Origin: Chenopodium formosanum
Lineage: Eukaryota > Streptophyta > Magnoliopsida > Caryophyllales > Amaranthaceae
DNA length: 64,000 nucleotides
Assembly: GCA_024500155.1 (NCBI GenBank)
Contig: CM044857.1
Location: 47,511,001-47,575,000 of the forward strand
Direction of reading: 5' to 3'
Positions 1-11,600 of this stretch are shown piece after piece. The notes beneath the pieces are model-generated. The model made no database searches. It was given only the letters and a program-made list of their open reading frames with translations, and was not told the DNA's origin. How positions within the stretch are numbered: position 1 is the stretch's first letter; each line of letters opens with the position of its first letter. The translations under genes and the position numbers were made by a program.

Positions 1-1320
1 AACTGTGTATATGATCCTTCGCATGTACAATATTATCCTCTTTTATAAGTTTCACAGCATGTACCCATCCCCAGGTTTGGAAATTAGCTTAGATTGCCAT
101 CTGTAAATCATCACTTGTGCTGTTGTGCATTAGATTGTATAATTCTTTTGTAAATCTCTTCATATATATTCATCATAATTTTAAAGTATCTTAATATATA
201 TTAAGATGATGCTGTTTTCGTTACTGAAACTTTATGACCCTTGAGATTGAAATCAAAAGGGCAAAAGAGAAGGCTGCTGGAGTTCGATCTTGATTCCTAT
301 GCTTTTGTGTATTCCTTTTCATCTCTTGCTTTCTTCATTTTTTTCGTAGTAGTATCAAATGCTTAAATATGATTCACCTTCATAAGTCCTGAAGTTAACC
401 ATCAAACATCTACTAGTACAACCTTTTTTTTTCCCAGATCCAAGTGAAAAAGGGATCGAAATGCAAAAAAATGGATGAAGTGCCTTAGGTTCTCCTATCT
501 TGTAGATTCTTAGGGATCGAAATTATTATTTTACTTTGTGTGTGAATATTGTCAATAATCACAGAAAAACTAAAATCACTTGTCAAAATTAATGTAGATT
601 TGTTGCAGATTTGTTACTTAGGCTGATAATAAAGTACTCCCTAGTCCCTATGTTCTAATTTAGACATGTTATGTGATTTTGATCAACATATATTAAAAAA
701 AGACTTTATTTTAGACATCTCAAATTAACTAGAAATAATCAAGAACCATGCAATGACAAACTTTTGTACAATAGCTTTATTCATTCGGTTTTGTCCTATG
801 TAAATACTAGTAATACTCTAACAAGTACGACAAATCAGTGAATCACTTTCTAGCTGGTAAGAAAATTGCTCAAAAGAAATGTCACAAATAAGACAATAAT
901 GTCTACTAAAGTAATTAGACAGACAAATGGAAGAATATAAGGTTGGCAGGTAAACTCTATAAAATAAAATGGAGATGGTTGCGATAGTGGATGACATATT
1001 AACCTTTGAATCCAGAATTTCTCGATCAATAAGAATTCAGAGATATCTTAATTATTTTGTGGTTAGTTGAATTCACAGCAACGAAATTGCTTGTGGGCTG
1101 GTACTGATAACTGATAAAGTAAAAGTTGTTTTTATATTTCCCCTACCCTGAAGCTTGAATTCTGATTTTTAGAGTTCAATACAAATTGGATTTAGATTTC
1201 TTTTAACAATTTTAGATCGGTAATCTGTTTATACTGTCAACCCTACTTAAACCACGCTTCATACAATATCTATTTTAATGTGTACGTACCCTTTCAAATT
1301 GTGTACAATTGTATTATAGA
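1..1320. other. Unassigned AT-rich DNA
   Basis: No coding frame, splice structure or RNA gene is visible. The first 250 bases are T-rich and could be the 3' end of a transcript lying left of the window, but nothing proves this. Confidence 0.4.
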
Positions 1321-1321
1321 G

Positions 1322-1357
1322 TTTTTTTTTTTTTTTTTTTTTGACGGGATTATGGAG

Positions 1358-1453
<96 letters not shown>
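1322..1453. repeat. Poly-T tract plus (TA)n microsatellite
   Basis: A run of 21 T (1322-1342) is followed after a short spacer by an uninterrupted TA dinucleotide array (1359-1453, about 47 units). Such arrays are highly variable in length. A Tyr-Ile frame across it is a by-product of the repeat. Confidence 0.95.
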
Positions 1454-1455
<2 letters not shown>

Positions 1456-2935
1456 CCCAATTAATCAGTTAAACACTTTCACACATGTATCTTGGGCTTA
1501 GTTTTTATCTTATAAATTAAATTGTACTAGTATGTTCCACTTAATTACAAATATATGTGTTTAAAGCCGGCAAAATTGGATTTCAACAATGAAAAGTTGT
1601 TTTTAATTTTGATCAGGAAAAATATTAAATAGCAGGATGTTAAGAAGTTGCTTAATACAAAAGAGTTAGGTAAGAAAAATACAAACGGGGCGATTCACAC
1701 GTACACTTCGCCATATAATTATAAGTTATGTGTAATGTCTGCCATAAATAATAGAGTATATTATTCAGCATAATGCAAATCATAAAAGTGGGGAAAAAAA
1801 CAGGGAACCCATGATTTAATGATGTGGATGTACACAAGTAACACAACATCTTGTTGGTGAAAGGTATAGACATGCTTGCATGGCATCACACTGCCTCTCA
1901 TGATATTTTATCCTTCAACTTATGCTTCATTTGCATATACAATTAACTTTTAATTTTATTGGATCGCCCACATAAATTTTATATTTTGGTTACGTTGGTC
2001 CATATTCAATGTTAACACTAGCACCTACACATGCAAATCGAATATACTGCAACATGTTTATAATCCTGTTGAATTTTGGTAATATGACTATTAATATCAA
2101 GTTCTTTGAATTGGTAGAATTTTTCTGATTATACTTTGTTCTTATTCTTGTCAATCGAGCCCTATCCGGAGCTATTAGCTGTTACTCATAACTTCATTTC
2201 GTATTGTCTATGGATATCGAATGAGAATATTTAGATCTTGTTGATCCGTGTTTGATTGACAGATATGGGTTTAGTGGCTTTTGTACATGGAGTTATTCTT
2301 AAAAGTAACAATGTTCTTGGAATTAGATAGTAAAATTAATAGCAAGATAGGATTGAATGATAAGGTTTTTTTGACAATGAATGATTTGTTGATTTAGAAG
2401 TAGTATGTCAAGGCAATATACACCCACATACGATCATCAATTGAACCTTTGAACCGATGTTTTCGTCAAATCTCCCACATTGTATAAACTTTTGAAGAAA
2501 AAGTTCAACAGAGGAAACATGTACAAGAATAACTTTGCAAAACCACCAACAAACTCCAATCATGGAATAACACTTTTTTATAAAAATAAACATACGTAGT
2601 ATTAGTGCTGTAGCGATAACAATTCAAATACTTTGTACTTAATGTAGTACAATGTTTCAAAATCTTCGTATCAACAAAAAAATGTTACTACGTAAGAAAA
2701 ATCACAAATTGGATATTGGAAATTTGAAATGAAACTGGAAAATAATGAAGTTTCTTATAGAAAATTAATTCTTATGTGAGTTGAACAGAATATGCAAGTA
2801 CACTGTACACAAAGGTAAAGGGATGCATGGTCTAACCTTGTACCTACATTATTGCTACATGCTTAGATAGGTTATAGGTGAAGCACTTAGGACGACTATA
2901 GGTAATCATATACAAGTATGTGTCATAAACTCATA
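1454..2935. other. Unassigned AT-rich DNA
   Basis: Only short frames without recognisable protein motifs are present, with no repeats of note. I see nothing that supports a gene. Confidence 0.4.
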
Positions 2936-3185
2936 CTTTCTCCGTTTTTTTTATACATGCAACACACACTTTTTCACGGTATTTAAAAAAAGTGAGACTC
3001 ATGTGATTTAATACAATTAAAATGAGGGTGAGCTATGGTTAGGAGTACAATTTAGTGGGCCATGTGATTAAAATAAGGAAAGTAATACAACTTTTAACAA
3101 AACAACTTTTTAATTTTAGTGTGTTGCAAGTATTATAACATTTTCATTTTAGGAAAGTATTGCAAGTATAAAGAAACGGAGGAAG
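2936..3185. mobile_element. Stowaway-like MITE
   Basis: The ends read CTTTCTCCGTTT and AAACGGAGGAAG, which are inverted copies of each other and close to the CTCCCTCCGT end typical of Stowaway (Tc1/mariner-derived) MITEs. TA dinucleotides flank both ends (2934-2935 and 3186-3187), the expected target-site duplication. It is 250 bp, AT-rich, and has no coding capacity. Confidence 0.7.
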
Positions 3186-3728
3186 TAATTAACATAGATA
3201 TGACATGGATAGTTGCCTTATCCTTTACACTAATGTCAGTATTCACTATTCAGCAATGTGTTATCAACATGTACACGAAGTTAATGCAAGATTTTGTATG
3301 TATTACAGTGATGAATTGATGATGGAAGATTCTGTTGCACAAACATGAAAAAATCATACTCTGTGAAACCAAGATTACATTGTACTCAAATCATGAACAA
3401 TTGAGCTAAGGTGTATTACAGTAGTTCTTTGCACCTTATTCAAATTGAAATTTCAATTCGAAATTCATTTGATTTGATTGAAACTGGTTTGAATTTGATT
3501 GAAACTGATTTGAATTGATTTGACATGATTACACTACAACTAGCTTATTGGATCTCATCTGAATTAGTTGGATTTTATTAGAGTTTATCTAAAACTAATA
3601 GATTTAAAACTTTTTTTTAGATGAAATAATCAATACACTTAGAGGTTTTCTATCAGCACACCACATCAATCTTTTTAAAGGGATTCTACAAATATCTCAA
3701 AAACTATAATAGTTAGTCCTTAAAGAGT
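3186..3728. other. Unassigned DNA with short GATTTGATT repeats
   Basis: Around 3425-3540 the motif TTTGATTTGATTGAAACTG recurs in degenerate form. No gene seen. Confidence 0.4.
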
Positions 3729-3837
3729 GAGGATAGCCCAAGTGGCTAAGTTGTTCAAACACCCATTTGGTGTCACGAGATCTTGGGATTGATTTTTATC
3801 ACTCGCCACATGGCTCTCCAAATACCAAAAAAAAAAA
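3729..3837 (+). mobile_element. SINE-like fragment (tRNA-derived)
   Basis: The segment starts with a tRNA-like head containing TGGCTAAGTTG (3743-3753), a good match to a Pol III box A, and ends in a run of 11 A. A box B candidate near 3785 (GGGATTGATTT) is poor, and I could not find clear flanking duplications. It looks like a short, old plant SINE; a diverged tRNA pseudogene is the alternative. Confidence 0.4.
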
Positions 3838-4597
3838 TTGATAGATATTTCTTATGCTCATATCTTATACTACTTGATTTACCTATACATAATCAAAATT
3901 TGTATGCGTAGATTTACAATCAATATAAGATCAAATGGGAAAGAATACCAAAAAAAGAAATAAAATTATAATCCTAAGATCTCATAGTATCTTGTTCAAA
4001 ATGCATAAACTTTATGCTAAACCACATGATAAGGACATTCAAAATCAAATTATTATAACTATATATAACTAATCATAATGAAGAAAGTAATCCCTTAAAA
4101 TACAAGAATCCAAATCCTTTTGCATAATTTCCTCGGACCCCATTTCAACATTTTGAAATTTAGAATCACTTGCTACCCAAGTTTGTCTTACAAAATCCCA
4201 CTCACTTAAAAAATTAGATTAAAGCAATTTGATGAATTGAAGATTCATTCAACCTCCACTTCCATGACCCAGCAAAAGATGAGCACAAGTACACTACCAC
4301 TAGTGAATTTGCAAATTACTCGGTCTTATTTTAATGCATGTGATAATAATGGGTCCCATAAACCCATTTTTCATATTTTTTTTTTTGAAAAATAAAAAAG
4401 AGGGAACCAAAATTCAAAAGACAGAATTATGAAAAATAGTGTATATAACTAAAGTTTGGTAGGTTGTATATTCATTGGTTCATTCTAATTCTTAAGATGT
4501 ACCCCCGATTAATGTAAAATCTTAACCACTGCGTGGGGCATGTTATTCTTTGATGTTCGTTTTCTTCCCCCAAACATTTTTTATTTTTATTTTTTTT
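3838..4597. other. Unassigned AT-rich DNA
   Basis: No coding frame with recognisable motifs and no clear repeat ends were found here. Confidence 0.4.
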
Positions 4598-4630
4598 GGG
4601 GGGAAGGGGGGGGAGGGGTGGGGGTGGGGG
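4598..4630 (+). repeat. G-rich tract with G-quadruplex potential
   Basis: Five or more runs of at least four G separated by one or two bases lie on the plus strand, right after a T-rich tract. The pattern fits a G-quadruplex motif. Open frames on both strands here are artefacts of the base composition. Confidence 0.75.
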
Positions 4631-4739
4631 ATAAAATTTGTGTTTTTTTGGGCCCACAAAATCAAATGGTAAACCTAGGAAAACAGTTGGTGTACAAAAC
4701 GTTACGGTCACTATCAAAATAGTTATTTCATCTTATATA

Positions 4740-4829
4740 CTACCTCCGTTACATGTTATGTGCAACGATTAGACATTTTCCCTCTCTGCTTTATGTCAAA
4801 TCGTTGCACATAACTTGTAACGGAGGTAG
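4740..4829. mobile_element. Stowaway MITE, 90 bp
   Basis: The ends CTACCTCCGTTACA and TGTAACGGAGGTAG are perfect inverted repeats. TA lies on each side (4738-4739, 4830-4831). The arms continue inward (GTGCAACGATT against AATCGTTGCAC), so almost the whole element can fold back on itself. No coding capacity. Confidence 0.85.
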
Positions 4830-5948
4830 TAGAAAACATTATACTAGTAGATTAAATCAATGCATGTAATAGCAGCTTAGAGGCTTAGTAGATTAAATTT
4901 GATTTAGCTTTAATTGTTCAGCTTTAATCCGTATATATTACATTGGTAATCACATACCTGTAAGAAGTATCGATTTGATAAAGAAAGCTGGTGTAAATCA
5001 TGGGAATTTAGTTATGATTAGTAAATAAGTACTTATATCAATTATAACAAACTTGTATCAATATCCAACATGGGTGTTTATGTACTCCATATCAATTGTT
5101 ACTTTGAAGTCCGATTTGAAACGGAGTTGATTGATTTTGTTCTTGTAGGTGATAAGAAAAAAAAGATGATATTGGGCAATAGGATGACTTGAAAGTTGAA
5201 ACCCATCACAAGAAAAACATGGGTACTAGCACCATAGACAAGGGGTAAGCATTGCACAATTTTAATGTTACCAACCCTATTAATGATGATGGATCATGGA
5301 TCATACTTTGAAAATATTTTACTACAAAAAGTCATATTACAACAAAACATGGCAAAATACGAAGGGTCGGGTACATGGATTTGGATCACGCCTAGGAAAC
5401 CCTTTTAAAATTCTCATTACGATACAACAAAGTCCACTGATGTATGAAATTTAGTTAATGAATTGTATTTTAAGGTAGGTTTAGGCGCCTAGCTAACCGC
5501 CTAACCCCAGAGCACACAAAATCAATAAGAGGCACGACTTAATATCATCTTAAACAAATGGTACTACATATTATTTAATTTGCATGGATTCCTCTTCCTT
5601 CGCATTGTTCTTACTTGGAGAATGATTTATTATACGAGTAAGGAACAAAACACATAAATTCTCTCAGTCTAGTTTCACCTTCTCCTACGACAAACAAGAA
5701 AAATACGTAACAAGGAGTACAAATTAAAGTGTACATCTCATTTAGACACAATTCAGCAAAGACATGCCTTGCACAACGATTCGATTGATGCAACATCCAC
5801 GCTAAGCTCAAAAGTTTCCCCAAGTTGTTCCCCTTGTAGTGAATCTACGGCATCTACCCACATACGAGTACGAAGGATATGGTATGGACCCAATACCACC
5901 AAGGTTTTCATAATGGAGGTCATGAGGCATTTTTCTACCTCTTGAGTG
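4830..5948. other. Unassigned DNA
   Basis: No gene or repeat could be supported. The last 100 bases may belong to the LINE remnant that follows. Confidence 0.4.
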
Positions 5949-6300
5949 TGGGATCAAAAATATTATAATTGAAGGTGATAATCTTTTAGTAATCAACTCC
6001 GTTAAAGGTATTTGGTCAACATCATGGCAAAATGATCATATTGTTAAAGACATTTGTTCTCTTCTTACGATTACTGGAGCATTCGTCATATCTTTTGGAA
6101 GGCAAATCAAGCAGCGAATTGGATAGCAAATGTTGGGTCATTTTGTTAGTGATAGTATAGATAATAGTTCCTTGTAATAATTCTTTTTTATTTCCCATCC
6201 TTTTTTCTGACGTATTAGGAATTCCTCTCGTGAAGAGGATTTCCTAATGTTTACTTTTTTCTTACCATTGTAAAAAAAATAAAAAATATAAAAAAAAAAA
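5949..6300 (+). pseudogene. LINE 3' end: broken RNase H-like domain and poly-A
   Basis: Translation from about 5951 reads IIIEGDNLLVINSVKG and then SWQNDHIVKDI, the pattern of the RNase H-like domain at the C-terminus of plant LINE polyproteins. After a frameshift near 6065 the domain continues in another frame as HIFWKANQAANWIANVG and a stop. An A-rich tail (about 6271-6300) closes the element. Upstream reverse transcriptase is absent, as expected for a 5'-truncated insertion. The match is from memory of the family; a host gene with the same domain is less likely given the frameshift and the tail. Confidence 0.6.
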
Positions 6301-6578
6301 ACATGCATATTATGCTCCTCGATATTTCAACCTTGTCATCAAACAATCTTTTCCGTTGGTAACTTTCACCAATCATGCTAGATTGACAAGATTATACATT
6401 TGTACATCAAGTCAAATTATTATGAATATTAAGGAGTACAAAATTTACAATGATATTGTACATGGTGATACACTAATACTTGTATGATTAGACAATACGT
6501 GGAAATACATTTATGGAAAGTTTTTTAATTGTTGATATCTTATTACAGAATATAACTTATGTCACACTTACTTGTATA

Positions 6579-6744
6579 CTTCCTCCATTTCTTTTAAGTT
6601 GACACGTTTCTTTAGTCACGTTTGCCAATACACAATTTCAATTGTTTGTCAATGCACAAAACAGTGAAAACACAGTCAAAAAAAGGTGTGTGAATAGTGC
6701 TAATGCTAAAGTCAAAACGTGTCAACTAAAAAAAACGAAGGTAG
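6579..6744. mobile_element. Stowaway-like MITE
   Basis: Terminal sequences CTTCCTCCATTTC and its approximate inverse AACGAAGGTAG are flanked by TA (6577-6578, 6745-6746). Inner arms AGTTGACACGTTT and AAACGTGTCAACT are perfect inverted copies. 166 bp, no coding capacity. Confidence 0.7.
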
Positions 6745-6976
6745 TATTTTTTTTAGAGGCAACACTTATATTATTCATTGTTTTTTTTTAATTGATTGTT
6801 TTTCACTGTGTATGATTGTTTATGTACAATTTTTTATCAATATGAATTGTCCATTGTAATTAATAAATTTATAAAAAAATTTAATATTAAAAAAAACATA
6901 AGTTAACACGAATTTAACAAAAAATTCAACATGATTATAACTTTTTTTAAATTTTATGCTATAACGGTACAACTAA

Positions 6977-7113
6977 GGCCCTGTTCTCATCAGATTATTT
7001 TCAGTTCAGCTTTAATAAGTTTAGTTCAGTTCAGCTCCTAATTTCCTTCTCTCATAAAATATTCATTTCACCTCACTTCAGTTAAGCTCATTTCAGTCAA
7101 TGAGTATAGGCCC
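6977..7113. mobile_element. Harbinger-type (Tourist-like) MITE, copy 1
   Basis: Begins GGCCCTGTTCTC and ends GAGTATAGGCCC, with TAA on both sides (6974-6976, 7114-7116). The 3-bp TWA-type duplication and short inverted ends fit PIF/Harbinger-derived MITEs. The interior is built of CAGTTCAGCT-like repeats and shares a block CTCATAAAATATTCATTTCA with the copies at 15657, 19835 and 34100. Confidence 0.75.
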
Positions 7114-7116
7114 TAA

Positions 7117-8186
7117 GACTTTGTTTGGTTGTTTAAAAAAAAAAAAAAAACTTTGTTTGATTTGATGTACTCCGTAACATATTTACAACGAATATATATA
7201 TATATTTGTTTTCCTCATTTTTTCTTTGCACGACTACGAAAAGTGGAATAAGAAACACAAAATAGAGAACAGTCAAGTTGGATATGCGTTTTGTAAAATA
7301 ATATAGAACGCTTTTCACTTGTAGGCGTTTTGTAAATGGTTAGGTAAGCTAACCGCTCTTTATTATTTTCATCCCAAAAAAAAAAACCGCTAAATAATTC
7401 AAGAAGGTAGAGATCGGTTGTATTCCTAACTGTTGTGTATTCTTTAGATACAAAAACCTAAAATCACCCATCCTTTTACCAGCCGCCAGCCATATATAAC
7501 TTGTTGTTCAACAATTATCATCATCTTTTCATCTTTAATTTACAAACCCCTTTGAATTTTTTTCATCAACCGTATGAGATAATTTCTACACCTTATTTCC
7601 CCTCAACTTCTTCTGTTGTACAAATATCGTCCTTCATATCCCTTCAATTTCTCTTGAATTTATTCTATTTTTTTTACATGTCTTGCAATTATCATTGGAT
7701 TGTTTTGGTTGAAGATCTGACAATCGATGAAGGATTTTGTCTACTCCGATAATACATATAATTATCAGTGAGCAACCATAGTCGAATTTAATTATGTAAG
7801 CTAGCTTTCAACTTTTTCGACTAACATGAATATAATTTATTGTTCCTCATTACTCAAATCTAATTATTTTTTGTTTTTTTTTTCAACCGATTGTATGTTT
7901 GATTGATGTATTTTACGCCTTTAAAGTGAATAGTTTTTGTATTTGTTGATTTTTATTGAAAATGATGTTAAAGATCTACAGACTACAGTTTATGTAGTAT
8001 GAAGTTGTTTCAATTCGATTTGTTGGGTAAAGATGACTCTTTGATTTGTTTTATAGAATATGTTATAGATATTATGGTTAATTTGATATGTAATATTATG
8101 AAAATGCCTTAATTGTTTTTGTTTTTGTTTGCTTCGCCATTTTTGTTAATAGAAATGAAAAGCTCGTTGTTTATTGGATTGCTAGT
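7117..8186. other. Unassigned DNA with a possible promoter
   Basis: A TATATAA motif near 7493 is followed by a T/C-rich stretch and an 83-codon frame (7501-7752) without recognisable motifs. It could be the 5' part of a transcript later split by the Copia insertion at 8192, but I cannot show a protein. Confidence 0.3.
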
Positions 8187-8191
8187 TATAC

Positions 8192-8447
8192 TATTGAGGT
8201 CATGCTTTTGGCATGACTCGAGTTAGTTATGCCACCTCAGCTAGGTTGTTAGTTGGTGGCCAGCTTAGCTTATTATTTTACTTTATTTTCTCTCCCTGTA
8301 TTAACAGCTTTCATCTATAATTTTACTTGTAGATTTTCCCATATTAAAATTGCTGATTCTATTTTCTCTCTCTAATTTTCTCTCTCTAATTTTCTCTCTT
8401 CCTTCTTCCTATTTTCTGTTTTCATCAAGAACATCTACTTCTTATCA
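8192..8447 (+). repeat. 5' LTR of the old Copia element
   Basis: 256 bp, starting TATTGAGGTCATGC and ending CTTATCA. It contains a CTCTCTCTAATTTT repeat that is shorter in the 3' LTR. If the usual TG start is required the LTR begins at 8195, but the TATAC duplication only works with 8192. Confidence 0.9.
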
Positions 8448-8460
8448 TGGTATCAGAGCA
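8448..8460 (+). promoter_or_regulatory. Primer-binding site (tRNA-iMet)
   Basis: TGGTATCAGAGCA directly follows the 5' LTR. This matches the complement of the 3' end of plant initiator tRNA-Met, the usual primer of Copia elements. Confidence 0.9.
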
Positions 8461-8624
8461 AATTCCTGGAGATTTTTGATCAAATTTCCTCCGTGTTCTT
8501 GATTTCTTCTGTTGAATTGTTCAATCGATTTCTTTTCTGATCATCTTCTTCTCTTGAATTGTTTAATCGATTCATTCTGTTTCTTGATTTTACCCTAATT
8601 CTTCGGTTTCTTCGATTCTTAGCA

Positions 8625-11600
8625 ATGGCTGCTTCGAATTCTCAGACGAATAATGCTGCGATTAATTTCATTGATCCTTACTTCCTTAGTAATGGTGATC
8701 ATCCTGGAATGCAGCTTGGAACTCATGTTCTTAATGGCTCTAATTTCCTCAATTGGAGTCGTATAGTGAAGATGGCGTTAATAGCTCGCAATAAGCTACA
8801 ATTTATGGATGGATCATTGCCTATACCTACTACTGATTCTGCTGATTATCAGAAGTGGTTACGCAATGATTATATGGTGATTTCATGGATTCTTTATTCC
8901 ATGGAAAAGGTATTTGCTGAATCTTTTATGTTTGTTAATTCTTCTCAGCAATTGTGGATTGAATTGTCTGAGCGTTTTGGTCATGCTTCTGCTCTTAGAA
9001 TTTTTGCATTACATAAGAGTTTGACGAGTATTCAGGAAAATAATTCTTCGATTGCTGAGTATTTTGGTCTTGAAGGTTTTCCTGATTGTACTTGTGGTGC
9101 TATGAAACAACTTTCATTTGGAATTTTGAAGAAGGTTATTGAGAATGATCAAAGAAACAAGTTGATGCAGCTTCTTTCTGGTTTGGATGCTAGCTATGAT
9201 CAGGTGAAAACGAATTTGTTAGGATATGATCCTCTACCTCATGTTCATAAGGCGTATTATACACTTCAACATGTTGAACAACATAATAAACTCAATTATG
9301 CTGCTGCTGAGGTGAATGCATTGCAGGCTGTGAAGGTTTTTCCTAAATCGGTTTATTCTGGTAAAAAGGATTTCAAGAAACCTAGGATTGATGTTGTTTG
9401 TCAGTATTGTAAGAAGAAAGGACATTCGATTGATCAGTGTTTTCAGCTGAATGGATATCTTGATTGGTGGAATAGAGATAAAGTTGTTGCTAAGTCTGCT
9501 TCTGATAAGCCTGCTGCTTCATTTCAACCTAATTCGCGTTTTGCTACAATGTGAATCAAGACAGTTAAACTGCTGGTATCCTTGGTAAAGCAGCTTCTGA
9601 TTCAGGTAATTCTGGTATGGATCCTGTAATGGCTTCTGCATTGTACAAGCAAGTTCTTCAGATGATGTAGAATGGAGGTTCTGTAGCTGGATCGTTTGGT
9701 TCTAGTTATGCTGTTGAGGACAATCCACTCTGTCCTGCTGTTAACTTTGTTGGTATAATTTCTGTCTCAAATGCTACTAGTTTGACTAAGCAGTTTGATC
9801 ATACTAGTTGGATAATAGATACAGGTGCTACAGATCATATGGTTTCTAATTTGGGTTTATTTGATTCTATCGAACCACTTAGAAGTCATATTAGGGTGTC
9901 TTTACCTAATGGTTCTGTCAAGAATGTTGGTTATAGTGGAACGGTTCATATTACACCACATGTCACCCTTCATAATGTGTTGTATATACCTGAATTTTAA
10001 ACACAATTTACTTTATGTGGATAAATTATTGGATCATAATGAACTTATTGCTGTTTTTGAACAAGATTCATGTTCCTTTCAGGACTCTACAACTAAGAAA
10101 GTGCAAGCTCGAGGCACAAGAGTCTCAGGTTTGTATAAATTTTCTTCAATTCCTTGTCCTGTTCCTTGTTCTATCAATAGCAAATTTGCTTCTGCTGTTG
10201 ATTTTGCTAATAATTTTTCTTCTTCTATTCATAATACTATCACTAGTTCATGTAAACCCAGTCTTGATGTGATTCATGCTAGGTTGGGACATGCTTGGTA
10301 AACTAACACATGTTTTAGGTCATGCTTTTGGAAATATTAATAAGAATGAGGATTTTAGTTGTGAAGCTTGTGTTCTTGGGAAACATCATAAATTTCCTTG
10401 AGTTTTCTGATTCTCATGCTTTGGCATCTTTTGATCTAGTTCATATTGATCTTTGGGGTAAATATAAGAGAGCTTCTTTGACTGGAGTAACATATTTCCT
10501 TACAATTTTAGATGATCATACTAGAGTAGCTTGGACATACTTGATTCATGCAAAAACTCAAGTATTTTCTGTTATTTCTAGTTTCTTTGAATATGTGAAT
10601 ACTCAATTTGATAAGAAAATCAAGGTGATTAGGAGTGATAATGGCACAGAAATTATACAAGAGTCTTGCGCTTCATATTTGCTAGCAAAGGTGTTGTGCA
10701 TCATAAGAGTTTACCTGCGTTCCAGAGCAGAATGGCAAGGTTGAGAGGAAACATAGGCATCTTCTTGAGACTACAAGGACTCTTAGGTTGTATGCTGGTT
10801 TGCCTTTTAAGTTTTGGGGTGATTGTTTACTTACTGCTACCTATTTGATCAATATGCTTCCTAGTTCAGTATTGAGTTAGAAGACTCCTTATGAGATGTT
10901 GATGAAAGTTGCTCCTACTTATGATCATCTGAGGGTTTTAGGATGTTTGGCTTATCCTAATCAGAAAACTTCAGACAAGTTTGCTTCAAGGTCTAGCAGA
11001 TGTGTATTCATTGGGTATCCTTTTGGGCAAAAGGGCTACAAATTCTATGATTTGGAGATACATAAGATCATTTTAAGCTGGGATGCTTACTTTGTTGATA
11101 ATGTTTTTCCTTTTAAGGAACAATCCTCTTTTTCTGATATTCCTAATTCTGTTCTTCCTGATCTTGTCAATCCTGCTTTGGATTGTTCAAATTCTCTCAT
11201 TGTTCCTTCATCTTCTTCTTCTTCTTCTTCTGATAATTCTGATTTTTCTAGAACCTCATTCTGATTTCTCTCACAGTCATGATGACAATTCTGTTTCTTC
11301 TTCTATTCCTAATTTTGATTCTTCTATTCAAAAATATACTTCCCATACCATTCCTACTCCACCTCTTGTTCCTCTTAGAACTTCTTCTAGACCTTGTAAA
11401 GTTCCTGATAAGTTTAAGGATTTTATTCTTGCCAAGCCTTCTCATAGATCTGTTCAAGAGATGGATACAGATCAATCTGTTTCTTTTAATGTTCATTGTG
11501 AACCTGCTTTGGCACACTTGAGTGAATAGAGTGTGCATAGTCTTTCAATGGTTCTAACTGCATATGAACCATCTTCCTATAATCAAGCCAAGGAGCACCC

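Noticed and set aside
1280..1501. 73-codon frame with Tyr-Ile repeats
   Set aside because: It is the translation of the TA microsatellite; no other coding sign.
3729..3800. Possible tRNA gene
   Set aside because: Box A is good but there is no acceptor stem, the box B is poor and a poly-A tail follows. A SINE-like fragment is the better call.
4472..4722. Open frames on both strands (Pro-rich / Gly-rich)
   Set aside because: They arise from the G-rich tract and have no domain.
7501..7752. 83-codon frame after a TATA-like motif
   Set aside because: No recognisable domain or splice partner; left as unassigned.
11248..11538. Minus-strand 96-codon frame
   Set aside because: Shadow of the Copia spacer between integrase and reverse transcriptase.
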